Source: Alphaproteobacteria bacterium
GTDB taxonomy: Bacteria; Pseudomonadota; Alphaproteobacteria; Micavibrionales; SZUA-601
DNA: 5,063 nucleotides
Reading direction: 5' to 3'
Assembly: GCA_028290805.1 (NCBI GenBank)
Contig: JAQGJA010000060.1
Coordinates: 1 to 5,063, forward strand
Shown: positions 1 to 5,063 of the stretch, in pieces
Numbering within the stretch: position 1 is the stretch's first letter
Layout: every line of letters begins with the position of its first letter
Translations under genes and position numbers: made by a program
The notes under the pieces: model-generated
Seen by the model: only the letters and a program-made list of their open reading frames with translations
The model's database searches: none
Told to the model about the DNA's origin: nothing

Positions 1-311
1 TGACAGAGGAAATACCTTCAAACCATTCCGTTATTGTTCATGCCCCCGGCTCACCTTTTTGCCATGTCTATAAAATGGCCTTTCCTGCTACGCTGGTGCA
101 AAAGCTGGAAAAGGATGCAGAAAAACCGGAAGAGGGAACAGATAAAATGTTCCGGTATTTAGTTGAAAACGGCGCTTCGCTGATTGAAGACGATCCCCGC
201 CATGGCCTGTTCGCCTATACCACCTTAGGATTTGAAGAAAACCGTTTAACGATTATCGACCGCTACAGCACCACGGAGCGACGCTGGATGCCCTCAAGAT
301 TCAAAAAATGA
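1..311 (+). CDS. 3' end of an unrecognised protein gene (partial at left edge)
   Basis: The reading frame is open from base 3 to the TGA at 309-311, giving about 102 visible residues. An ATG lies at 75-77, but nothing resembling a ribosome binding site precedes it. The codons before it also read as ordinary protein (for example VIVHAPGSPF), so I treat this as the C-terminal part of a gene that begins outside the window. The visible part is soluble, mixed charged and hydrophobic, with no membrane segment or signal. It has a predicted helical stretch (VQKLEKDAEKPEEGTDKMF) and ends in a basic tail, RRWMPSRFKK. I recognise no family and propose no function. A hand count over bases 121-300 gives about 49% GC, lower than holA or parB. 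The next gene on this strand starts 168 bases later, so it need not be in the same operon. Confidence 0.6.
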   Translation, partial: TEEIPSNHSVIVHAPGSPFCHVYKMAFPATLVQKLEKDAEKPEEGTDKMFRYLVENGASLIEDDPRHGLFAYTTLGFEENRLTIIDRYSTTERRWMPSRFKK

Positions 312-479
312 TTTTAAAACGGCCGCCTGAATGTGGCGAAAATCAAGCAAAACAGGCTGGACATGTTGGCGCGGCAAGGCAAACAGATAGCGCTGGTCCC
401 CTATGATCCTGGCGGAAGAAACCGGCCAAATAACCTGCAAGGGTTGCCCTGACCGAATTTTGACATTACCCTGTGCCCC

Positions 480-1385
480 ATGGCTAAAAGAAAATTTTAT
501 GCGGCGGCGAACCGCTTTACCCTGCGCGATTTCTTCTTTATCTGCGCGGGGATCGCGGCGGCCTGTATCGGGCTGAAGGGGTTTTTGCTGCCCAGCCATT
601 TTCTGGATGGCGGCGTCACCGGAATTTCCCTGATCGTACAGCGTCTGACCAACCTGAATTTCGCCGCCCTGCTTTTGGTATTCAACGTGCCCTTTATTTT
701 TTTAGGGCGGTCTTCGGTTTCCAATCTTTTTGCCCTGAAAAGCAGCGTGGCCATCGCTTTATTCGCCCTGGTCCTGTGGCTGGTGCCGGTGCCGGTAATG
801 ACGCGCGATCCCGTACTGATTGCCGTGTTCGGCGGGTTTTTTGCGGGCTGCGGCATCGGCCTTGCCATACGCGGCGGCGCCGTGCTGGACGGGACCGAAG
901 TGCTGGCTTTGTATCTGGCTAAGCGTTCCTCTTTGACCGTGGGCGAATATATCATGGGCATCAATATCATCATCTTTACGGTGGCGATTATCGCCTTTGA
1001 TATCGAAACTGCGCTGTATGCCGTGCTGACCTATTTCTGCGCCAGCAAAACCGTGGATTTCGTCGTTTATGGCGTCGAGGAATACATGGCGGTGCAGATC
1101 TTTTCCGAACGCTCGGCCGCCTTGCACAAAGTGTTGAAAACGGAATTGAAAGTGAGCATCAAAATATTGCACGGCCAGCGGGGGGCGCCTGGCGCTGCAG
1201 CCGAAAGAGTAAGCCAGATTTCCATCCTGCAGATCGTTGTCTCGCGCCTGGATCTGACGCGGTTGCTGAACACGGTCCAGGCTTTGGATCCCGAAGCCAC
1301 CATCATGTATCATCCGGTCACCGATATCCACCGCGCTTCGGCCGTGCATACATTAAGCCTGGCCGACCAGGTCAAGCAGACATGA
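480..1385 (+). CDS. YitT family integral membrane protein (DUF161 plus DUF2179)
   Basis: A 301-residue membrane protein of the YitT type, a family of unknown transport or regulatory role in the cytoplasmic membrane. About six hydrophobic segments are visible, near residues 16-38, 60-77, 86-106, 111-131, 156-175 and 177-195. The family hallmarks are present: GGVTGIS at 44-50 after the first segment, and a second glycine-rich loop GGAVLDGTEVLA at 132-143, which normally reads close to GGSTGGTDILA. After the last segment comes a soluble C-terminal domain, about 195-285, that fits DUF2179, ending in the typical LDPEATIMYHPVTDI stretch. The glycine-rich loop of that domain (HGQRGAPGAA) is divergent. 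The ATG at 480 is chosen because the first membrane segment starts only about 15 residues later and the next Met is residue 107. No clear ribosome binding site precedes it. Its stop overlaps the holA start as ATGA, so the two are probably cotranscribed and translationally coupled. The family call is firm; the substrate is unknown. Confidence 0.88.
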   Translation: MAKRKFYAAANRFTLRDFFFICAGIAAACIGLKGFLLPSHFLDGGVTGISLIVQRLTNLNFAALLLVFNVPFIFLGRSSVSNLFALKSSVAIALFALVLWLVPVPVMTRDPVLIAVFGGFFAGCGIGLAIRGGAVLDGTEVLALYLAKRSSLTVGEYIMGINIIIFTVAIIAFDIETALYAVLTYFCASKTVDFVVYGVEEYMAVQIFSERSAALHKVLKTELKVSIKILHGQRGAPGAAAERVSQISILQIVVSRLDLTRLLNTVQALDPEATIMYHPVTDIHRASAVHTLSLADQVKQT

Positions 1386-2413
1386 AAATTGCCGGCGATC
1401 CATTACAATATTGCCGTGCCGTGCCGAAGACGATGCGCGGGGTTTTGTTATACGGGCCCAATGAAGTCCTGATCGACGAGGCCGTGCGCATATTGCAAAA
1501 AACGCAATTGCCGGATGGGGAAAAGAATGATTTTTCCATCACCGTCATCACCCATGACATGCTGAAACAAAACCCGGCCATCCTGGCCGAGGAATATGCC
1601 AGTTTCGGTTTTTTCGCCAGCGAAAAGATCATCCATCTGCGCGATGCAGACGACGTCTTTGTCAAACCCATCCAGGAAGCATTAAGCGCGCCGGGGGCAG
1701 GGCATTTTTTGATCGTCGAGGCCGGGGAATTGACGCCCAAATCCGCCTTGCGCGCCTGGGGTGAAAAGGCGCCCGATATCGCCACATTAGCCTGTTATGC
1801 CTTAGAGGGCGCGACCCTGCAGCGTTTCGTCCAGGCACAATTCCAACAGCAAAATGCCCGCATCAGCAATGACGCCACCGCCATGCTGATCGACCGCCTG
1901 GGCAATGATGTCGGGCCGCTGAAAAACATTATCGCCCAGCTGGTCGATTATGCGGGCGGTGAGGCGCCGGTGATCCAGGCCGGGCATGTCGAAGCGTTAT
2001 TGGCAGACCAGGTCGAGCTGGAACTCGACAGCGTCGTCCAGGCCATCGCAAGCGGGTTGATGCCGCAGCTGGACCGCGCCTTGCACAACCTGGCCGCAAG
2101 CGGCACCAGCATGATCGCCGTCTTGCGCGCCTGCCAGAATTATTTTTACCGATTGCGTATAGTCCAGGCGGCCGTCAAAAACGGCGAGAGCCAGGAGGGC
2201 GCGATGGCGCGCCTGCGCCCGCCGGTATTTTTTAAACTGAAGCAATCCTTCAGCCGTCATCTGCGCGACTGGAGCATGGCGCGCATCGACCGTGCTTTGG
2301 CGTTACTTCTGGATCTTGAAGCGCAATGCAAAAAAACCGGCACGCCGGAAGTGTTACTGGTGCAGCAGCGCCTGATTTTACTGGCGCGCGAAAATGCGCG
2401 GGGGAGAATTTAG
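1382..2413 (+). CDS. holA: DNA polymerase III delta subunit (clamp loader)
   Basis: A 343-residue protein, the normal length for HolA. The delta subunit belongs to the clamp-loader complex and opens the beta sliding clamp so that it can be placed on primed DNA. The N-terminal AAA+-like domain starts with VLLYGPNEVLIDEAV at 21-35. It continues through FGFFASEKIIHLRDAD at 75-90, which matches the usual 'sLFGekRLv.l' strand, and HFLIVEAGELTPKSALR at 108-124, which matches the conserved 'vieag.L.k.S.LR' segment. The middle helical domain includes LIDRLGNDVGPLKNIIAQL at 169-187, and the C-terminal collar domain contains the helices GTSMIAVLRACQNYFYRLRI at 241-260 and IDRALALLLDLEAQCKKTG at 302-320. 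The start at 1382 is supported by family length and by the ATGA overlap with the membrane protein gene; only a weak AGG lies upstream. The stop TAG overlaps the stop of the convergent minus-strand gene. It is oriented opposite to parA-parB. Confidence 0.95.
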   Translation: MKIAGDPLQYCRAVPKTMRGVLLYGPNEVLIDEAVRILQKTQLPDGEKNDFSITVITHDMLKQNPAILAEEYASFGFFASEKIIHLRDADDVFVKPIQEALSAPGAGHFLIVEAGELTPKSALRAWGEKAPDIATLACYALEGATLQRFVQAQFQQQNARISNDATAMLIDRLGNDVGPLKNIIAQLVDYAGGEAPVIQAGHVEALLADQVELELDSVVQAIASGLMPQLDRALHNLAASGTSMIAVLRACQNYFYRLRIVQAAVKNGESQEGAMARLRPPVFFKLKQSFSRHLRDWSMARIDRALALLLDLEAQCKKTGTPEVLLVQQRLILLARENARGRI

Positions 2414-3111
2414 GATTTTAAGGATTGCCCTTTACAGCCCTTGGGCTTATCAGCGCCAAAAGCCTTTTCCGCCTCGCGGGAAAATTTCTCGATTAATCTC
2501 AGGCGGCGTGAATTACCCTCACATTCCTTGATGATCTGGTCTTTATTGCCGGCAAAAAGATCGAACACATAGAGGATATCCTCCTTTGTTTTTTTTGCCA
2601 GTGGAAAGTTTTCGATAAGCGGTTCATAGCGCCCGATATAATAATCGTTTTTCGCTTGCGGCATCCGTTCTTTTTCCGCTTGCGGCATAGTATCGGTATA
2701 GTAATGCAGCCTGCCGGGTCTTCGTAAATCGAACAGGCCGAATTTATCCGGATATTCCCGCCACAGCGACCAGGATCCCTTGTGGAATGTACAGATGGAA
2801 GCATAGGTTTCCAGGGCAATGACCTGGCCTTCCGGCAGGGATTCCACCAGGGATTTCGCCACATTCCCGACCCGCTCCATACGGGCGGGCTCGGATTTCA
2901 GGTTGGTCCTGTGGGCGCCGTCGCAGGCCTTTGCCAAGGCGGAAAATAATGTGACATGGTCTTCAGGGCTGGGTTTGGCCAGCATGTTTTCTGCCGTATC
3001 CAGCAGATCATCCAGCGCTGCCACGCCGCTTCGGCCCGAGACGAATTTTTCCGGACCGATGCGTTTCCCGCTGGGCAGCTTGTTGAAAAAATCCCGAAGC
3101 GATGTCGTCAT
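2410..3111 (-). CDS. Unrecognised soluble protein, last gene of the parAB operon
   Basis: A protein of 233 residues from the ATG at 3111, or 244 if translation starts at the ATG at 3144. I prefer 3111 because it lies four bases after the stop of the preceding small gene, whereas 3144 would overlap that gene by 29 bases. Neither start has a ribosome binding site, so termination-reinitiation coupling is likely. The protein looks soluble, has no signal peptide or membrane segment, and is rich in charged helices. Counting from Met 3144, notable stretches are SGVAALDDLLDTAENMLA at 39-56, the aromatic block GSWSLWREYPDKFGLFDL at 123-140, an eight-residue tandem repeat MPQAEKER/MPQAKNDY at 153-168, and a basic C-terminal end, KPKGCKGQSLKS. 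I recognise no family and infer no function. Hand counting of 2581-2760 gives about 46% GC against about 60% in parB and holA, which suggests a faster-evolving or acquired gene. It converges on holA with overlapping stop codons. Confidence 0.65.
   Translation of the reverse strand: MTTSLRDFFNKLPSGKRIGPEKFVSGRSGVAALDDLLDTAENMLAKPSPEDHVTLFSALAKACDGAHRTNLKSEPARMERVGNVAKSLVESLPEGQVIALETYASICTFHKGSWSLWREYPDKFGLFDLRRPGRLHYYTDTMPQAEKERMPQAKNDYYIGRYEPLIENFPLAKKTKEDILYVFDLFAGNKDQIIKECEGNSRRLRLIEKFSREAEKAFGADKPKGCKGQSLKS
2653..2688 (-). repeat. Short in-frame tandem repeat inside the unrecognised gene
   Basis: The 12-base unit CGCTTGCGGCAT occurs at 2653-2664 and again at 2677-2688, exactly 24 bases apart. 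The period is eight codons, so the frame is kept and the protein reads MPQAEKER then MPQAKNDY. The identity covers only the first half of each unit, so it is an old or partial duplication. It may be a local slippage product with no role. Confidence 0.6.
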
Positions 3112-3115
3112 GTTG

Positions 3116-3295
3116 TTAGCAATAACTACAATCGTTTTTTGCATTGGTCGGGGGGAATTGCCAGTCTTTTTCCTGTGGTGTCAGCGCTTTTTCTTCGACA
3201 GAAACTGTTGTGTTAATTTCAGCCAGTGCATTCTGGTTGTGCTCCAGGTTTTCAGCAAATTGTGTGATAACTTGCTTCTTTTCGTCCTTGTCCAT
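3116..3295 (-). CDS. Small acidic hypothetical protein downstream of parB
   Basis: A 59-residue protein (60 if the adjacent upstream ATG at 3298 is used). It is supported by a strong AGGAG at 3302-3306, which is six bases from the ATG at 3295 and only three from the one at 3298, so I choose the second Met. The first half, about residues 1-35, is acidic and should be helical (DKDEKKQVITQFAENLEHNQ). The second half is proline- and asparagine-containing and ends in Cys-Ser-Tyr-Cys, a CxxC at the extreme C terminus that could bind metal or be redox active, though nothing else supports that. It begins 26 bases after the parB stop, so it is almost certainly cotranscribed with parAB. GC over 3121-3300 is about 42% by hand count, the lowest in the window. 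I recognise no family. The last codons include a run of six A where the frame of the downstream gene could be joined by a +1 shift; the separate-gene reading is simplest. Confidence 0.6.
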   Translation of the reverse strand: MDKDEKKQVITQFAENLEHNQNALAEINTTVSVEEKALTPQEKDWQFPPTNAKNDCSYC

Positions 3296-3301
3296 CATTC
3301 T

Positions 3302-3306
3302 CTCCT
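3302..3306 (-). promoter_or_regulatory. Shine-Dalgarno sequence of the small gene after parB
   Basis: On the minus strand the bases read AAAAGGAGAGA directly before ATGATG. The AGGAG core is six bases from the second ATG (3295) and three from the first (3298). It is the clearest ribosome binding site in the window and is the main reason to believe the 59-residue frame is translated. It also favours the second Met as the start. Confidence 0.7.
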
Positions 3307-3321
3307 TTTAGTTGTGATCAA

Positions 3322-4266
3322 TTAAACGCTCAACCGGCGCAGGACGTCGTCCAGCTGGTCCAGATTCTGATATTCTATTTTCAGCGTACCGCGTGTGGCG
3401 CTGGCGACATCGATGGTGACGGCAAGACCGAGCAATTGCGACAGATTGTTTTCCAGCGCCTTGATATCGGCGTCTTTATTTTTTGCGCTGACGGCCTGCG
3501 CCTGTTTGGGCCCGGGGTTACCTGCGTTGGCGGCATTTTTCTTCGAAGCCAGTTTTTCCGTGTCGCGCACGGAGAGGTTGTTCTTCAGAATCATTTCGAC
3601 TACGGCTTCGGGATTTTCCGCCGTGATCAGCGCACGGGCATGCCCCATGCTAAGAGAGCCGTCCTGGAGCTTGTCCTGCACCGCTTCGGGCAGTTGCAGC
3701 AGGCGCAGCATATTGGAAATATGCGAGCGGGACTTGCCCAACGAAGTCGCCAGCTGTTCATGCTTATACCCATATTCATCAATCAGGCGCTGGAAGGCGC
3801 GCGCTTCCTCCAACGGGTTGAGGTCGACACGCTGCAGGTTTTCGACGATGGCAATTTCCATCGCGGTCTTGTCGTCGATATCGTGGATCACGACTGGTAC
3901 ATCATGCAAGGGCACTAATTGCGCGGCGCGCCACCTGCGTTCGCCGGCGATGATCTCATATTGGCCGACGGCGCCGGGTTTGGGGCGCACCACGATCGGC
4001 TGGGCAAGCCCATGCTGTTTCAATGATGCGGCCAATTCCTGCAAGGCTTCGGCATTGAAATGTTTGCGCGGCTGGAAAGGGCCGGGTGACAAGACACTTA
4101 GAGGCACGCGCGTAATGCCGCGGCTGAGCGGAATGGTGGTATATTCCGAGGCACTTGGTGCGGCCATGGTGTTATTGCCATTCACCACGCTTAATGGTGT
4201 TGAATCGTCTTCACCGAACAAAGCATTCAGGCCGCGGCCTAACGGGTTGCGTTTTTCGTTGCTCAT
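3322..4266 (-). CDS. parB: Chromosome partitioning protein ParB
   Basis: A 314-residue ParB/Spo0J protein, the CTP-dependent DNA clamp that loads at parS sites near the origin, spreads along DNA and stimulates the ATPase ParA. The N-terminal NPLGRGLNALFGE at 7-19 is the short basic peptide that contacts ParA. The ParB/Srx CTP-binding domain follows, with PFQPRKHF at 63-70 (box I), GERRWRA at 108-114 (box II, nucleotide binding) and ENLQR at 142-146 (box III). The parS-reading helix-turn-helix is about 167-192 (HEQLATSLGKSRSHISNMLR), followed by LSMGHARAL at 205-213. A lysine-, alanine- and asparagine-rich linker lies at about 240-268, and the C-terminal dimerisation domain ends in IEYQNLDQLDDVLRRL. 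All key motifs are intact. The start lies three bases after the parA stop, so the two are cotranscribed and probably coupled. The parB stop is followed by 26 bases and then the small acidic protein gene. Confidence 0.97.
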   Translation of the reverse strand: MSNEKRNPLGRGLNALFGEDDSTPLSVVNGNNTMAAPSASEYTTIPLSRGITRVPLSVLSPGPFQPRKHFNAEALQELAASLKQHGLAQPIVVRPKPGAVGQYEIIAGERRWRAAQLVPLHDVPVVIHDIDDKTAMEIAIVENLQRVDLNPLEEARAFQRLIDEYGYKHEQLATSLGKSRSHISNMLRLLQLPEAVQDKLQDGSLSMGHARALITAENPEAVVEMILKNNLSVRDTEKLASKKNAANAGNPGPKQAQAVSAKNKDADIKALENNLSQLLGLAVTIDVASATRGTLKIEYQNLDQLDDVLRRLSV

Positions 4267-4269
4267 TAT

Positions 4270-5063
4270 CTATGCTGCCTGTTGTTCTTGATTATTGCTG
4301 TTAAAAATCGATTTCTCGCGCTTGATCACTTCTGATGCCAGGGCGATATAGGCCTGGGAACCCGGGCATTTCATGTCATAGACAAGGACGGGCAGGCCGT
4401 GGCTGGGTGCTTCGGAAACGCGCACATTGCGCGGAATTACCGTCTGGTAGACTTTATCGCCGAAATAGCCGCGCACATCATTCTCGACCGAGCCAGACAG
4501 CGCATTGCGGCGGTCATACATGGTCAGGATAATGCCGTGCAAGTCCAGATTGGGATTGAAGCTGCGCTTTACGCGCTCGATGGTTTTAACCAGATGGCTC
4601 AGCCCTTCGAGCGCATAGAATTCGCATTGCAGGGGGACAAGCACGGCATCCGCTGCGACCAGAGCGTTTAATGTCAGCAGGTTAAGGGAAGGGGGGCAGT
4701 CGATCAGAATATAATCGACATTCAATTTCGCGGCATTGATGGCCTCGCGCAGGCGAAACTCACGGCGTTCCGAGGTAACAAGTTCGATTTCGGCACCGGC
4801 CAGGTGGACAGAAGCCGGAGCGACCAAAAGACCAGGAACACGGGTCGGATTAGCGACTTTTTCCAAAGGCAAAACGCCGAACAGGACTTCATATGTGCCT
4901 TGCGAACGCTGGGTATGATCCAGTCCGAGCCCGGTTGAGGCATTCCCCTGAGGATCGAAATCCATGACCAGTACCGTTTTGCCGACAGCGGCCAAAGCGG
5001 TCGCCAGGTTAATCGTGGTGGTTGTCTTGCCGACACCCCCTTTTTGATTACAAACGGCCAGGA
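4270..5063 (-). CDS. parA: Chromosome partitioning ATPase ParA (5' end beyond right edge)
   Basis: About 263 codons of a ParA/Soj-type P-loop ATPase, which forms ATP-dependent dimers on the nucleoid and uses ParB-stimulated hydrolysis to move ParB-parS complexes. The frame is open to the right edge; the TTG at 4993-4995 is an internal leucine codon and not the start, since the deviant Walker A motif KGGVGKTT lies upstream of it at 5020-5043. Only some ten to twenty N-terminal residues should be missing. Also visible are the Walker A' strand VLVMDFDPQGNAS, the Walker B strand DYILIDCPPS (4687-4716), the switch region VPLQCEFYALEGL, and the late conserved segments TMYDRRNALS and VIPRNVRVSEAPSHGLPV. 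The short N terminus before the P-loop fits a chromosomal type rather than a plasmid type with an N-terminal DNA-binding domain, although the region just beyond the edge cannot be seen. The stop TAG is three bases before parB. The operon promoter lies outside the window. Confidence 0.96.
   Translation of the reverse strand, partial: LAVCNQKGGVGKTTTTINLATALAAVGKTVLVMDFDPQGNASTGLGLDHTQRSQGTYEVLFGVLPLEKVANPTRVPGLLVAPASVHLAGAEIELVTSERREFRLREAINAAKLNVDYILIDCPPSLNLLTLNALVAADAVLVPLQCEFYALEGLSHLVKTIERVKRSFNPNLDLHGIILTMYDRRNALSGSVENDVRGYFGDKVYQTVIPRNVRVSEAPSHGLPVLVYDMKCPGSQAYIALASEVIKREKSIFNSNNQEQQAA

Noticed and set aside
294..599. Minus-strand 101-codon frame over the gap and the start of the membrane protein gene
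   Set aside because: It starts inside the well-supported YitT-type gene, has no ribosome binding site, and its translation is basic and low in typical protein pattern; it is best explained as an antisense shadow.
2436..2447. Inverted repeat AGCCCTTGGGCT near the convergent gene ends, as a possible terminator
   Set aside because: The stem is five base pairs with a two-base loop, it lies inside coding sequence, and no T tract follows on either strand.
3134..3140. A AAA AAC heptamer as a programmed -1 frameshift site
   Set aside because: The heptamer is in the right phase for the small gene, but the -1 frame meets a TAG within three codons and does not lead into the downstream gene, so productive -1 shifting is not supported.
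2819..3325. Plus-strand 168-codon frame opposite the two unrecognised genes
   Set aside because: Its composition (Ser/Arg-rich then Leu/Phe/Cys-rich) is unlike a real protein, it has no ribosome binding site, and the minus-strand frames there are better supported, at least for the gene with the AGGAG.
3395..4291. Plus-strand 298-codon frame opposite parB
   Set aside because: The minus strand encodes a complete ParB with every family motif; the plus-strand product is Ser/Arg/Cys-rich, a usual sign of an antisense shadow in GC-rich DNA.
4993..4995. TTG as the start codon of parA
   Set aside because: The P-loop motif KGGVGKTT is encoded upstream of this TTG in the same frame, so the codon is an internal leucine and the true start is beyond the right edge.
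1..5063. parS site (consensus TGTTTCACGTGAAACA) near parB
   Set aside because: I looked for the central CACGTG and flanking halves on reading the window and did not see one; parS sites may lie outside this segment.

Overview
The window is a bacterial chromosomal segment that carries the end of a parA-parB chromosome-partition operon and, facing it, a short operon ending in holA (DNA polymerase III delta subunit). A parA-parB pair next to holA is, from memory, an arrangement met in alphaproteobacteria near the origin (often rsmG-parA-parB-holA). The ParB and HolA sequences look compatible with that, so an alphaproteobacterium is the best guess. It is an inference from gene content, and no genus can be named. 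Codon use is GC-rich in the core genes (hand counts near 60% in stretches of parB and holA).

Layout. Positions 1-311 hold the 3' end of an unrecognised plus-strand gene that enters from the left edge. After a 168-base gap, a YitT-type membrane protein gene (480-1385) overlaps holA (1382-2413) by an ATGA, so these two form a plus-strand operon. The minus-strand operon reads inward from the right edge. It contains parA (5' end cut off by the edge), parB three bases later, then a small acidic protein of about 59 residues with a strong ribosome binding site, then an unrecognised protein of about 233-244 residues. The stop of this last gene overlaps the stop of holA, so the two operons converge with no spacer.

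How the genes fit together. ParA and ParB move and organise the origin region, and HolA loads the sliding clamp in the replisome, so the well-understood part of the window is replication and segregation. The two genes behind parB have no family that I recognise. They are clearly AT-richer (about 42-46% GC by hand count) and lie where holA would be expected to follow in the same direction. They are the main point of interest, with an unresolved start and reading-frame junction between them at a run of six A. No mobile element, tRNA, rRNA, CRISPR array or parS site was seen. I see no convincing new multi-gene system, only a candidate lineage-specific pair attached to the partition operon.
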